Shown one piece after another: positions 38,540-48,241 of a stretch of 64,000 nucleotides of DNA (positions are counted from its first letter, which is position 1; each line of letters begins with the position of its first letter). The stretch spans positions 1,664,053-1,728,052 of the forward strand of contig NZ_CP019323.1 in assembly GCF_001971585.1 (NCBI RefSeq), read 5' to 3'. The position numbers and the translations under genes are program-made. Source of the DNA: Companilactobacillus allii (GTDB lineage Bacteria; Bacillota; Bacilli; Lactobacillales; Lactobacillaceae). The notes below the pieces were generated by a model. That model made no database searches. It had not been told where the DNA came from and worked only from the letters and a program-made list of their open reading frames with translations.

Positions 38540-38738
38540 CGTTGATGAAAAATAGTAGTCGTGGAGTTTATTTCAGGAAAGACCAGTTACTGAGAAGGTC
38601 TAATAAATTAAGCGGTGAATTCACTTTCTGAGTTTTAAAGACTGGTTTACTATATAAAACCCTTGAGTGCATGCATATTTGTGTGAACTAGGGTGGTACC
38701 GCGAGTCCTCGTCCCTTATTTTGGGATAGGACTTTTTT
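38540..38738 (+). promoter_or_regulatory. T-box riboswitch controlling pheST
   Basis: T-box core AGGGTGGTACCGCG at 38691-38704, followed by a terminator AGTCCT-(CG)-TCCC...GGGATAGGACT and T7 (38705-38738). The candidate specifier is TTC (Phe) at 38620-38622, followed by ACTTTC exactly as ACC is in the thrS leader. Uncharged tRNA-Phe should promote readthrough. Confidence 0.92.
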
Positions 38739-38764
38739 TATGCACTGAATTAGGAGGAATTAGA

Positions 38765-39811
38765 ATGTCATTAAATGATAAATTAAAAGACTTACGCACT
38801 AATGGTATTGATGAAGCCAGTAGAGCTGAAAAAATTCAAGAGTTAAATGATTTAAGAATTAATTTATTAGGCAAAAAAGGACCAATCACAAAAGCACTTC
38901 GTGGAATGAAAGACGTTCCAGCAGAAGAGCGTCCTGAAATAGGTACTCTTGCTAACAACGTTAAACAAGATATCCAAGCCGCCATTGAAGAAAAGATGGA
39001 AGAATTAAATCGTAAAATGGTTGCTAAAAAGCTGGAAGAAGAAACAATTGATGTCACACTTCCTGCACAATCTAACAAATATGGTACAAGACATATCTTG
39101 AATCAAACGATTGAAGACATTGAAGAATTCTTTATTGGATTAGGTTATCGAGTTGATGCTGGTAATGAGGTTGAGGAAGATCATTATAATTTTGAACGTT
39201 TAAATATTCCTCAGAATCATCCTGCTCGTGATATGCAAGATACTTTCTATTTGACTGATGAATTATTGATGCGTACACAGACTTCTGCTCAAGAAGGTCG
39301 TGATATGGAGTCTCATGATTTTTCAAAGGGTCCGTTGAAAGTTATTTCACCCGGTGTTGTATATCGTCGTGATGATGATGATGCAACTCATTCTCATCAA
39401 TTCCACCAAATTGAAGGTTTAGTTGTTGATAAGAATATTTCTATGGCAGATTTAAAGGGAACTCTTGAAGCGCTATGTCGTCACGTCTTTGGACCAGATC
39501 GTGAAATTCGTTTCCGTCCAAGTTACTTCCCATTCACGGAGCCAAGTGTTGAAGTTGATGTTTCTTGCTTTAACTGTGGTGGTAAGGGATGTCGTATCTG
39601 TAAGTACACTGGTTGGATTGAAGTATTAGGTGCTGGATTAAGTCATCCTAATGTTCTTGAAATGTCAGGAATTGACTCAACAGTTTATAGTGGATTTGCC
39701 TTTGGTCTTGGACCTGAGAGATTTGCTATGCTCAAATATGGTGTAAATGATATCCGTGATTTCTATTTGAATGATGTCAGATTTTTAGAACAATTCAAAG
39801 GAGTAAATTAA
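38765..39811 (+). CDS. pheS: Phenylalanyl-tRNA synthetase alpha subunit
   Basis: Class II catalytic subunit, 348 residues. N-terminal coiled coil (about 1-85), motif 2 region with [14 protein letters not shown], a [17 protein letters not shown] insert and motif 3 [13 protein letters not shown]. The start ATG 38765 follows TAGGAGG; the frame opens earlier inside the T-box, which is not coding. Four bases separate it from pheT. Confidence 0.98.
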   Translation: MSLNDKLKDLRTNGIDEASRAEKIQELNDLRINLLGKKGPITKALRGMKDVPAEERPEIGTLANNVKQDIQAAIEEKMEELNRKMVAKKLEEETIDVTLPAQSNKYGTRHILNQTIEDIEEFFIGLGYRVDAGNEVEEDHYNFERLNIPQNHPARDMQDTFYLTDELLMRTQTSAQEGRDMESHDFSKGPLKVISPGVVYRRDDDDATHSHQFHQIEGLVVDKNISMADLKGTLEALCRHVFGPDREIRFRPSYFPFTEPSVEVDVSCFNCGGKGCRICKYTGWIEVLGAGLSHPNVLEMSGIDSTVYSGFAFGLGPERFAMLKYGVNDIRDFYLNDVRFLEQFKGVN

Positions 39812-39815
39812 AATA

Positions 39816-42224
39816 ATGAAAATTTCCGTTAATTGGTTGAAAGAATATATTCCTGTTACTCATACAGTTGAGGAAATGGCGAATAAGATTTCTCTAACAG
39901 GTATTGAATCTTCTCCCGTTCATAATGATGAAGGCCTTGATAAATTAGTCGTTGGTCATATTACAAGTATCAAAAAGCATCCAGATTCAGATCATTTGAA
40001 TGTTACTACTGTATATATAGGTGAAGATGAGGACATCCAAATTGTTTGTGGTGCCCCTAATGTTGCTGATGGTCAATATGTTATCGTTGCTTTACATGGC
40101 GCACATTTACCAGAAGGGAAACGTATCAAACGTGGCAAGATTCGTGGTCAAGAATCAAACGGTATGATTTGTGGACTAGACGAAATCGGTGTCCCTGTTA
40201 AATATGTTCCAGAAGCTTATCACAATGGAATTTATGTTTTCCCAGAAGTCGTTGAACCGGGTAGTGATGCATTGTCAGTTCTTGGACTGAGTGATGGAAT
40301 GATCGATATGGATATTACACCAAATCGTGCTGATACCTTGGGTATGCGTGGTGCAGCTTGGGAAGTTGGAGCAACATATAATGAAAAGCCAACATTCAAG
40401 ACTCCAAAAATTGATGATTCTAAAGTAAAAGAAAATACAGATCTAACAATTGAAGTTGAAAATAAAGAACTTGTACCTGACTTTATGACACGTGTACTTA
40501 AAGATGTAAAAGTTACTGAAAGTCCACTTTGGATGCAACGTAGATTATGGAATCAAAATATTCAACCTGTTAATAGCGTTGTTGATGCTGCTAATTATAC
40601 GATGATTGAATATGGTCAACCTATTCAAGCTTATGATTTGGATAAACTTGAAAACAATTCGATTACAGTAACAAATGCTCACTCAGGTGATAAATTTGTA
40701 GTAGACGATGGTACAAGTAAGGTACTTAATAATAATGATCTAATCGTTAAGTCTGGTGATAAGATTTTGGGACTTGCCGGTGTAGCTGGTGGGATTGAAG
40801 CTCGTGTTACTACTGAAACTAAGAATATAGTTTTGGAAAGTGCCGTATTTGATGGTACAAGTGTGCGTAAAGCAGCACAAAGACATGACTTACGTGGTGA
40901 TGCCTCTAATAGGTTTGAAAAGGGTGTTGATAATGGAGCCGTCTCGGACTCTTTGATTCGCGCTAGTCAATTGATTGATGAAAATACTACTGTTGGAGAA
41001 ATTTCTCAAGAGATTGTTGGATCTTATACAAAGGCTAATCCAACGATTATCAAGGGTAAAGTGTCACATATAAACCATTTGATGGGAATTGAATTATCTT
41101 CAGATGAAATAGTATCTATTCTGGATAGATTAGGATTTGACACAGAGCTTAATGGGGATGATTTAGTTGTTACAGTTCCTACAAGACGCTGGGATATGAG
41201 TATTGAAGCAGACGTTGTCGAAGAAGTAATCCGTATATATGGTTATGAAAACCTTAAAGGAACACTTCCTAAGGGAATGGAAACAGCAGGTGGATATTCA
41301 GCTAAACGTGAATTTAGCAATAAATTGCGTAATGTATTATTAGGTCAGGGAATGGACGAAGTTATCAACTTTGCTTTGATGAATAAAAAAGAAGCAGCTG
41401 ATTTCAATGTTATTAATACTAACTATACAAAACTTCTTCACCCCATGACTGAAGACCATGAAGTATTGAGAACAAGTTTGATACCAGGCTTGATCAAGAA
41501 TGTTGCATATAATCAAGCTAGAAATAATAATGATATTAGTATTTTTGAGCAGGCTAGAATTTTTGACCGTGAAAATGGTGTTGATCGTCCCAAAGAAATA
41601 GAATATATTGCTGGTGCCATAAGTGGGAATATATTTATGGATTCATGGAATACAAGTGCCAAAAAGGTTGATTTCTATGACGTTAAAGCTATAGTTGAAG
41701 AATTATTGTCATTCACAAATATTGATGCAAGTTTTGATTTTGTGGCAACAAACAAAATTTCTAACTTGCATCCAGGGCAAACAGCTGAAATAATAGCAGA
41801 TGGACAATCTATTGGTTTTATTGGTAAACTACATCCAGACTATCAAAAGGAACAAAGTATTGATGATACTTTTGTTTTTGAATTAAATGTAGATACACTA
41901 TTCGGTATGGAGAAGCGAAACGTTCAGGCACAATCCGCTCCTAAATACCCAAGTGTCAGTCGTGATCTTGCTATTTTAGTTGATAAAGATATTGAAAGTG
42001 GAACTCTTGTTAAAGATATCTTTGAAAATGGTGGCAAGTATTTGTCAGAAGTAAATATATTTGATGTTTATCAAGGCAAAAATATTAAATCAAATCATAA
42101 GTCACTTGGTTATCATTTAGTATTTTTGAATTCCGAAGCTACATTGACAGATGATCAAGTTGAAAAGGCTTTCGACATAATCAAGGACAGTTTGGTTCAA
42201 AAATTTAATGTAGAAATTAGATAA
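39816..42224 (+). CDS. pheT: Phenylalanyl-tRNA synthetase beta subunit
   Basis: Structural and editing subunit of the (alpha-beta)2 enzyme, 802 residues. tRNA-binding OB fold at about 40-150 (HPDSDHLN, IVCGAPNV, NGMICGLDEIG), B3/B4 editing region (PNRADTLGMRG, RHDLRGDASNRFEKG), B5 domain and the C-terminal anticodon-binding ferredoxin-like domain (KYPSVSRDLAILVD). The OB fold is paralogous to YtpR at 12239-12871. Confidence 0.98.
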   Translation: MKISVNWLKEYIPVTHTVEEMANKISLTGIESSPVHNDEGLDKLVVGHITSIKKHPDSDHLNVTTVYIGEDEDIQIVCGAPNVADGQYVIVALHGAHLPEGKRIKRGKIRGQESNGMICGLDEIGVPVKYVPEAYHNGIYVFPEVVEPGSDALSVLGLSDGMIDMDITPNRADTLGMRGAAWEVGATYNEKPTFKTPKIDDSKVKENTDLTIEVENKELVPDFMTRVLKDVKVTESPLWMQRRLWNQNIQPVNSVVDAANYTMIEYGQPIQAYDLDKLENNSITVTNAHSGDKFVVDDGTSKVLNNNDLIVKSGDKILGLAGVAGGIEARVTTETKNIVLESAVFDGTSVRKAAQRHDLRGDASNRFEKGVDNGAVSDSLIRASQLIDENTTVGEISQEIVGSYTKANPTIIKGKVSHINHLMGIELSSDEIVSILDRLGFDTELNGDDLVVTVPTRRWDMSIEADVVEEVIRIYGYENLKGTLPKGMETAGGYSAKREFSNKLRNVLLGQGMDEVINFALMNKKEAADFNVINTNYTKLLHPMTEDHEVLRTSLIPGLIKNVAYNQARNNNDISIFEQARIFDRENGVDRPKEIEYIAGAISGNIFMDSWNTSAKKVDFYDVKAIVEELLSFTNIDASFDFVATNKISNLHPGQTAEIIADGQSIGFIGKLHPDYQKEQSIDDTFVFELNVDTLFGMEKRNVQAQSAPKYPSVSRDLAILVDKDIESGTLVKDIFENGGKYLSEVNIFDVYQGKNIKSNHKSLGYHLVFLNSEATLTDDQVEKAFDIIKDSLVQKFNVEIR

Positions 42225-42239
42225 TTGCGTTCAAACTAA

Positions 42240-42248
42240 TGGTATAAT
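42240..42248 (+). promoter_or_regulatory. Extended -10 promoter before mltG
   Basis: TGGTATAAT is an extended -10 (TGn plus perfect TATAAT) with no clear -35; it precedes the CGGGAGG site of mltG. Confidence 0.5.
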
Positions 42249-42278
42249 TCTAATTAAATTAACTCGGGAGGCTGTGTC

Positions 42279-43427
42279 TTGAGCCAAAAGGATGAGAAAA
42301 AAGAAGCATTAAAACACGAGTCAAAAGAAAAAATAGAGACTCGTGCAAAGGAACGTTCAGTTGCTAATCATATTGCGTACTGGATTGTTGGAGTTATTGC
42401 AGTACTTGCTGTTGTAGTTGCTATTATCGGTTTTAACTATGTTAATAGTTCACTACAGCCATATAATTCTAATAATAAAGAAGACGTTGTAGTAAGAATT
42501 CCAATTGGATCTTCTAGTAAAGAAATCGCCAAAAAATTAGAATCAGACGAAGTGATTAAAAGCGCAACTGTCTTTAATTTCTATATTAAGGCTCAAAATT
42601 ATACCGATTTTCAAGCTGGTTACTATACCTTTAAACAATCTATGCCATTAAGCCAGATTGTAAAACAGCTACAAAAAGGTGGCAGCTCTGAACCTACAGG
42701 TACTGCGTCTGATACAGTTCTAGTACCTGAAGGTATTACAATTGATCAAATTGGTGATAGAATTCAAAAAAGTACTAGTTTTAAGAAGAAGGATTTCTTG
42801 AAGTTGATGAAGAACAAAAAGTATCTAAAACAACTTCAAAGTAAATATCCTCAATTGTTGGATTCGACAATGAGTAAAACAAATGTTCGTTATCATCTTG
42901 AAGGTTATTTGTTCCCAGCAACATATGGTGTATATAAGGGATTAACTCTTAAAGAGTTAGTAAATCAAATGGTTCAAAAAGAAGATGAAGAACTTCAACC
43001 ATATTATTCAACAATTAAAGAAAAGGGATATACTGTACAACAGGTATTAACTCTTGCATCGTTAGTTGAACGTGAGGGTGTTAAGAAGACTGATCGTAGA
43101 AAGATTGCGGGTGTATTCTTTAATCGTATGGACGTAAATATGCCGCTTCAATCTGATATTTCAGTTATGTATGCTTTGAATACTCATAAGACCAGATTGA
43201 CTAACAAAGATACTAGTGTAAAATCTCCATATAACTTGTATAAGAATACCGGTTATGGACCTGGACCTTTCAATACACCTAGTTTACAATCTATTGAGGC
43301 AGTACTTGATCCTGCCGATAGATCTGAAAATTATTTATACTTCTATGCTAACTTGAAGACTGGGAAGGTCACCTTCTCACATACTCTTGCAGAGCATGAA
43401 AGTGGTTATGCTAAGACAGGTCAATAG
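42279..43427 (+). CDS. mltG: Endolytic transglycosylase MltG
   Basis: Membrane-bound lytic transglycosylase (YceG family) that cuts nascent glycan strands and sets their length. Charged cytoplasmic N-terminus (about 1-30), one TM at about 31-55, LysM-like small domain, then the catalytic domain with LASLVEREG (catalytic Glu near 266) and the MPLQSDISVMYAL and GPGPFNTPS motifs. TTG start at 42279 behind CGGGAGG. Functionally it belongs with the PBPs in this window. Confidence 0.94.
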   Translation: MSQKDEKKEALKHESKEKIETRAKERSVANHIAYWIVGVIAVLAVVVAIIGFNYVNSSLQPYNSNNKEDVVVRIPIGSSSKEIAKKLESDEVIKSATVFNFYIKAQNYTDFQAGYYTFKQSMPLSQIVKQLQKGGSSEPTGTASDTVLVPEGITIDQIGDRIQKSTSFKKKDFLKLMKNKKYLKQLQSKYPQLLDSTMSKTNVRYHLEGYLFPATYGVYKGLTLKELVNQMVQKEDEELQPYYSTIKEKGYTVQQVLTLASLVEREGVKKTDRRKIAGVFFNRMDVNMPLQSDISVMYALNTHKTRLTNKDTSVKSPYNLYKNTGYGPGPFNTPSLQSIEAVLDPADRSENYLYFYANLKTGKVTFSHTLAEHESGYAKTGQ

Positions 43428-43449
43428 TTAAAAATTTGTATATAATAGC

Positions 43450-43486
43450 AAATGTCATCTAATCTACCGGTTAGATGACATTTTGA
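43450..43486 (+). terminator. Terminator between mltG and greA
   Basis: AAATGTCATCTAA (43450-43462) and TTAGATGACATTT (43471-43483) pair perfectly. A TATAAT (43441-43446) lies directly upstream; it may be chance. Confidence 0.85.
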
Positions 43487-43532
43487 AATTAAAAAATAAT
43501 AATGAAAATAAAAAAAGTGAGGAATTTTAAGA

Positions 43533-44009
43533 ATGGCAGATAAAAGTTACCCAATGACAGCAGAAGGTAAAAAGAAGCTAGAAGAGGAACTTGAAGATTT
43601 AAAAAAGGTAAAACGTCCAGAGGTTATTAATCGTATAAAAATTGCTAGAAGTTTTGGTGATTTGTCCGAGAACTCTGAATATACTTCAGCTAAGGACGAA
43701 CAAAGTGTTGTAGAATCACGAATTTCACAAGTTATTGAAATGTTACAATATGCTAATGTTGTTGATACTGATGACATTGCACATGATGAAGTTTCTGTTG
43801 GTAAGAAAGTAACTGTTCAAGAAGATGGCGAAGAACCCGATGTATATACAATCGTAGGTTCAGCTGAATCTGATCCTGATACAGGTAAAATTTCTAATGA
43901 TTCACCAATTGCTCAGTCATTAATGGGTAAACATGTTGGAGATGTTGTTACAGTTGAAACACCTGTTGGTAGTTATGATATAACAATAAAAGCCGTAGAA
44001 GTTGCATAA
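43533..44009 (+). CDS. greA: Transcription elongation factor GreA
   Basis: Rescues backtracked RNA polymerase by stimulating transcript cleavage. The N-terminal coiled coil carries the acidic tip in [17 protein letters not shown] (Asp and Glu near residues 40-45); the C-terminal FKBP-like domain follows. Length 158. GTGAGGA lies upstream. Confidence 0.97.
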   Translation: MADKSYPMTAEGKKKLEEELEDLKKVKRPEVINRIKIARSFGDLSENSEYTSAKDEQSVVESRISQVIEMLQYANVVDTDDIAHDEVSVGKKVTVQEDGEEPDVYTIVGSAESDPDTGKISNDSPIAQSLMGKHVGDVVTVETPVGSYDITIKAVEVA

Positions 44010-44060
44010 TGTAATCGTTTTCTGATATGTTTATTTCAGACATTTGATGAGGTGGGCAAA

Positions 44061-44357
44061 ATGAAAATTGAGTTAACAGATAAAGCACAAAATTGGTTCA
44101 AAACAGAATTGGACTTAGTACCTGGAGATGGTGTACATTTCTATGGTAAGGTATATGGCAAGACGATGGTTCATGAGGGATTTTCAATAGCTATGCGCAA
44201 AGAAAAGCCTGTGAAACCTGAGTCAAGTACAGTAATAGATGGAATCACTTATTTCATTACTGACAGTGATACCTGGTTTTTTGCCCGTTATGATCTGTTG
44301 GTCGAATATGACCCAGAACTAGATGGACCTGAATATATTTTTAAATCTAATGAATAA
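44061..44357 (+). CDS. HesB/IscA-fold protein without cysteines (YneR-like)
   Basis: A 98-residue protein with the IscA/HesB-like pattern (N-terminal ELTDKAQNWF, VHFYGKVYGK, later VIDGITYFITDSDTWFFARYDLLVEYD). It contains no Cys, so it cannot hold an Fe-S cluster in the IscA manner; the YneR-type subfamily is like this. I start at ATG 44061 because GAGGTG precedes it; an in-frame GTG at 44052 lies within the RBS. Confidence 0.8.
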   Translation: MKIELTDKAQNWFKTELDLVPGDGVHFYGKVYGKTMVHEGFSIAMRKEKPVKPESSTVIDGITYFITDSDTWFFARYDLLVEYDPELDGPEYIFKSNE

Positions 44358-44385
44358 TGCTTTATAGTATTTTGAAGGGAAACCT

Positions 44386-46497
44386 ATGAGAAGAGTACTG
44401 GATATAATAAAGAAAAGAACAGGTAGTCAAGCCAAGTCTACTATTCCATTTAGACTGAACCTGCTTTTTTTTATTGTCTTTGCCTTGTTCGCACTTCTAG
44501 TTGGTCAATTAGCCTACCTACAAATCGTTTATGGTGGCAAATTTGAGGCTGAAGTTAATAGAACAGATAAGACAGTAATGACAGGAAGCGTACCACGAGG
44601 AATGATCTATGACTCTAAAGGACGATTGTTAGTTGGTAATTCAACAGAAAATGCAATTACTTATACTAAGAGTTCCGGAGTTAAATCTAGTAATATCTAT
44701 ACCATTGTTAATAGATTGACTAAGTATGTTTCAATCGAAAAGGAAACTTTGTCAGATCGTGATAAGGCTGATTATATTTTAGCCGCACCGAATAAAGAAT
44801 CTAAAGTTGCAAAGCAGATGCCAAAGTCTTGGCGTGTTGATTCAAATGGAGATTCTTTGACTAACACTCAGATATACAATAACGAAGTTAAGTATTTGAA
44901 AAAAGAAGGCATTCATTTAAGCGATGCAGAACTTTCTAGAGCAACTTTGTATAAAAAGATGAGTGCCGCATATTCACTTTCTACTGTTTTCTTGAAAGAT
45001 AAAGACTTAACCTCTAAAGAAATCGCTGAAGTCAGTGAGCATTTAACAGAGTTACCTGGTGTAAGTATTGGAACTAACTGGAATCGTGAATACCCACAAG
45101 GTAAGTCAATTGCAAGTATTATTGGTGGAGTATCAACTGAGCAACAAGGTATTCCAGACGATGAATTGAACACTTTACTTGCATCTGGTTATTCAAGAAA
45201 TGATCGTGTCGGTACTAGTTATCTTGAAAAGAGTTACGAATCCATTCTAGCTGGTACAAAGAGTGAACGTGAAGTCCAAATAGGAGCCAATAATCAAGTT
45301 AAAAAGAGTAAGGTAGTTTACAGTGGTCAAAAGGGTGGAAACTTAAATTTGACGATTGATTCTAAGTTCCAAAAGAAAGTTCAAAGTGCACTATCAACTG
45401 AATTTGCTGCAGCACAGACTGCTGGAATTACTCAGTATTCTGATGGTGCTTATGTTGTTGTAATGAATCCTAAGACTGGTGCAATTATGGCAATGGCTGG
45501 TACAAAAAATGATCCACAAACTGGTAAAACGTCAGAAGATGCACTTGGTGTAATCAATAGAACCTTTGTTATGGGTTCTGCTGTTAAGGGTGCTACGGTT
45601 TTAGGTGCTTTAATGGATGGGGTTATAACACCAACTAATAATACGATTGCTGATAATCCTATTTATTTGCCCGGTAGTGCTGTTAAGAAGTCAGTTTATC
45701 CAGTTGGTACATATAGTAGTTTAACGGCTGAAAAAGCCTTACAAGTGTCCTCTAATGAGTATATGATGGCTCTTGCCATGAAAGAGGGTAACGCCAAGTA
45801 TGAACCTAAAGTCTCTATGACTATGGATTCTGATATTTTCTCTAAGATGAGAGGATACTTTAACCAATTCGGTCTAGGAGTTAAGACTGGTATTGATATT
45901 TCTGGTGAAACTGCTGGTATTGAAGGTTCAACTAGAAATAGTGCTGGTCAATTAAAGACAGGTTCTGCACTGGATTTAGCTTATGGTAACTATGATTCTT
46001 ATACATTGATTGAAATGGCTCAATATATTTCAACAATTGCTAATGGTGGCTATAGATTAAAACCATATATTGTTCAGTCTATTCAAAAGACTAAGAATAA
46101 TGGTGACAAAGGTGCCTATGAATCCGTTACAAGTCCTACTATTTTGAATAAGGTAGGATTTACACAGTCTGAATTGAACGTCGTTAGAAAAGGTATGTAT
46201 GACGCAGTTCATGGATCAGATTATTGGACTACTGCTACAAGATTGAAGGATTTAACACCGGCTGTAGCTGCTAAAACAGGTACTGCCCAATCGTTTTACT
46301 ATAATCCGGATGATCCTAATAACTCTGATCCACCAGAAACAATTACAACTAGTCTAGTATCATTTGGTCCATATGATGACCCTAATATTGCTATGGCCAT
46401 TGTGTTCCCAAATCTTACTAGTGAGAGTGGATCATATCCACAATTAGTTGCAAAACAAATTTATACAGATTATTATAAGATGACGGGTCAAAGTTAA
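44386..46497 (+). CDS. pbpA: Class B penicillin-binding protein (transpeptidase; PbpA/PBP2-type)
   Basis: Monofunctional peptidoglycan transpeptidase with one N-terminal TM (about residues 25-48). Dimerisation region begins VPRGMIYDSKGRLLVGN; the active-site Ser398 is in SAVK, followed by SSN (about 457) and KTGT (630-633). At 703 residues it lacks PASTA domains. The genes that follow (rpmG, fthC, rhomboid, yqgQ, glcK) match the B. subtilis pbpA neighbourhood, suggesting the elongation (RodA-partner) PBP. That assignment to elongation rather than division is inference. Confidence 0.9.
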   Translation: MRRVLDIIKKRTGSQAKSTIPFRLNLLFFIVFALFALLVGQLAYLQIVYGGKFEAEVNRTDKTVMTGSVPRGMIYDSKGRLLVGNSTENAITYTKSSGVKSSNIYTIVNRLTKYVSIEKETLSDRDKADYILAAPNKESKVAKQMPKSWRVDSNGDSLTNTQIYNNEVKYLKKEGIHLSDAELSRATLYKKMSAAYSLSTVFLKDKDLTSKEIAEVSEHLTELPGVSIGTNWNREYPQGKSIASIIGGVSTEQQGIPDDELNTLLASGYSRNDRVGTSYLEKSYESILAGTKSEREVQIGANNQVKKSKVVYSGQKGGNLNLTIDSKFQKKVQSALSTEFAAAQTAGITQYSDGAYVVVMNPKTGAIMAMAGTKNDPQTGKTSEDALGVINRTFVMGSAVKGATVLGALMDGVITPTNNTIADNPIYLPGSAVKKSVYPVGTYSSLTAEKALQVSSNEYMMALAMKEGNAKYEPKVSMTMDSDIFSKMRGYFNQFGLGVKTGIDISGETAGIEGSTRNSAGQLKTGSALDLAYGNYDSYTLIEMAQYISTIANGGYRLKPYIVQSIQKTKNNGDKGAYESVTSPTILNKVGFTQSELNVVRKGMYDAVHGSDYWTTATRLKDLTPAVAAKTGTAQSFYYNPDDPNNSDPPETITTSLVSFGPYDDPNIAMAIVFPNLTSESGSYPQLVAKQIYTDYYKMTGQS

Positions 46498-46586
46498 TCT
46501 AAATTAATACTTTAAAAATATTGATAAAAATGGTATATTTGACTAGTTGAATTTTAGAGAACTATTTATGAAAGGATGTTCCAAAC

Positions 46587-46736
46587 ATGAGAGTAAATAT
46601 AACTATGGAATGTACATCATGCCATGAACGTACATATCTAACAAACAAAAGCAAGCGTAATAGCCCTGATCGTCTAGAACTTAAAAAATATTGCCCACGT
46701 GAGCGTGTTGTTACATTGCATCGCGAAACAAAATAA
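46587..46736 (+). CDS. rpmG: 50S ribosomal protein L33 (three-cysteine form)
   Basis: A 49-residue protein, [12 protein letters not shown] at the start and LHRETK at the end. The zinc ribbon keeps CTSC and one Cys in KYCPRE, but the fourth ligand is Glu, so zinc binding is doubtful; such forms occur in lactobacilli. AAGGATG precedes the ATG, and an extended -10 (TGGTATATT, 46531-46539) lies upstream. A terminator follows at once. Confidence 0.95.
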   Translation: MRVNITMECTSCHERTYLTNKSKRNSPDRLELKKYCPRERVVTLHRETK

Positions 46737-46768
46737 ACAACAGGTTAAAATTCCTGTTGTTTTTTTTT
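46736..46768 (+). terminator. Terminator after rpmG
   Basis: AACAACAGG (46736-46744) and CCTGTTGTT (46753-46761) pair perfectly; a long T run follows. The stem starts at the last base of the rpmG stop. Confidence 0.95.
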
Positions 46769-46784
46769 ACTAGGGAGGTAACTT

Positions 46785-47342
46785 TTGGATAAAGTCAGCT
46801 TCAGAAAAAAGCAGATCGATATCATGGATGAATTCATGAAATCTGATCAAGCTCAAAAAGAAATTAATGATATATATCTTCAATTATTTGAAGATGCTGG
46901 ATTTATTGCAGCGCAAAGTGTTGGGATTACAATGAGTATTGAAAATGAAATTCCAACGTTCCCAATAATTAAGAAGTGTTGGAATTTGGGTAAGAATGTT
47001 TATATTCCTAAAACATTTAATGATTACTCAATGACCTTTGTGCAATATACTCCAGATACAGAATTAGAAACTAGCACTTTTGGTGTTAGAGAACCTAAGA
47101 ATTATAAAGATAATAATTTAAATCCTCCGGAGTTGATTATTACTCCAGGATTAGCATTTTCAGAAGATCAAAAAGCTAGGTTAGGTTTTGGTGCTGGGTA
47201 TTATGATCGTTATTTATCCCAGTATCCAACTAAAACAATTGCTTTGGCGTTATCAAGACAATATTATTTAAAGACACAATGGCCGGTCTATGTTTTAGAT
47301 AAGTCTGTAGATCAGATTATTTCAGTGTCAAAGGACAAGTAG
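46785..47342 (+). CDS. fthC: 5-formyltetrahydrofolate cyclo-ligase
   Basis: Converts 5-formyl-THF to 5,10-methenyl-THF with ATP. A 185-residue protein with N-terminal basic FRKKQ, the central PELIITPGLAF and the signature RLGFGAGYYDRYLS. TTG start at 46785, eight bases after GGGAGG. The next gene starts two bases after its stop. Confidence 0.92.
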   Translation: MDKVSFRKKQIDIMDEFMKSDQAQKEINDIYLQLFEDAGFIAAQSVGITMSIENEIPTFPIIKKCWNLGKNVYIPKTFNDYSMTFVQYTPDTELETSTFGVREPKNYKDNNLNPPELIITPGLAFSEDQKARLGFGAGYYDRYLSQYPTKTIALALSRQYYLKTQWPVYVLDKSVDQIISVSKDK

Positions 47343-47343
47343 T

Positions 47344-48018
47344 ATGAGAGATTATCAACAAGAGAAACCGTATGTAACCTGGTTCTTATTAGCCTTGACT
47401 CTTGCCGTGTTTGTCGCAGAAACAATCAGTGGTGGTTCTGAGAATGTTAATACTCTGATCACCTTTGGTGCTAAGACGAATAACTTGGTTCAAGAAGGTC
47501 AGTGGTTTAGGTTAATTACACCGATGTTTGTTCATATTGGTATATTACATATCTTAATGAACGGTTTTACAATTTATTATGTTGGACAAATATTGGAGCC
47601 TATGGTAGGCCACGTTAGATTTTTAATTATTTATCTATTGAGTGGTATTACAGGTAATTTAGCTAGTTTTGCTTTTGGTTCAAGTAATGCTATTTCAGCA
47701 GGCGCTAGTACATCTCTTTTTGGTATGTTTGCTGCATTTTTGGCGTTATCGGTAATCTATAAAGAAAATCAATTTTTAAGTGAGCTAGGTAAGAGTTTTC
47801 TTGGATTGATAGTAATAAATTTATTGCTTGATCTAACAATGTCCGGAATTGATATTTGGGGTCATTTAGGTGGTGCAGTCGGCGGTTTTCTTATCGGATT
47901 GGCCTTAGGACTACCTGGAATAAAACGTCCACAAATAATCTTTCGTGTACTTGCTATAGTAATCATTGCTGTTATTTCTTATTTTATGTATATAAAGGGT
48001 ATGATAGTCTATGGATAA
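47344..48018 (+). CDS. gluP: Rhomboid-family intramembrane serine protease (GluP-like)
   Basis: A 224-residue polytopic membrane protein with about six or seven TM helices. The catalytic dyad is Ser122 in GASTSLFG and His174 in HLGGAVGG. HILMNGFTIYYVG in TM2 provides the oxyanion residues (His, Asn). The typical GxSG reads GAST here. No N-terminal DUF3939-like extension as in B. subtilis GluP/YqgP. It overlaps yqgQ by eight bases. Confidence 0.92.
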   Translation: MRDYQQEKPYVTWFLLALTLAVFVAETISGGSENVNTLITFGAKTNNLVQEGQWFRLITPMFVHIGILHILMNGFTIYYVGQILEPMVGHVRFLIIYLLSGITGNLASFAFGSSNAISAGASTSLFGMFAAFLALSVIYKENQFLSELGKSFLGLIVINLLLDLTMSGIDIWGHLGGAVGGFLIGLALGLPGIKRPQIIFRVLAIVIIAVISYFMYIKGMIVYG

Positions 48019-48241
48019 GTTGAGCTTTAGAACCCTGTATGACGTACAACAGCTTCTTAAAAGATTCGGTACCTATGTTCATTTAGGAAAAAGAATATGG
48101 GATATTGAACTTATGTCTATTGAGGTTAAGCGCTTGTACGAGAATGGAATGATAGAAAAAAATACCTTCATCAATGCTCAAATGGTTTTGAAATCAGAGC
48201 ATAGAAAAGAAGAGAAAATAGAAAAGGACAGATTAAAGTGA
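48011..48241 (+). CDS. yqgQ: YqgQ family protein
   Basis: A 76-residue helical protein starting MDKLSFRTLYDVQQLLKRFG, as in the YqgQ (DUF910) family; the C-terminus is Lys/Glu-rich. Function unknown. It lies between rhomboid and glcK, the order also seen in B. subtilis, and overlaps both neighbours. Confidence 0.9.
   Translation: MDKLSFRTLYDVQQLLKRFGTYVHLGKRIWDIELMSIEVKRLYENGMIEKNTFINAQMVLKSEHRKEEKIEKDRLK

Noticed and set aside
38693-38764. N-terminal extension of pheS reaching back into the T-box
   Set aside because: The extra codons come from the T-box core and terminator; the real start at 38765 has a TAGGAGG site and matches the family.
43441-43446. TATAAT just before the mltG terminator as a promoter
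   Set aside because: No -35 or TGn extension, and transcription would run straight into a terminator.
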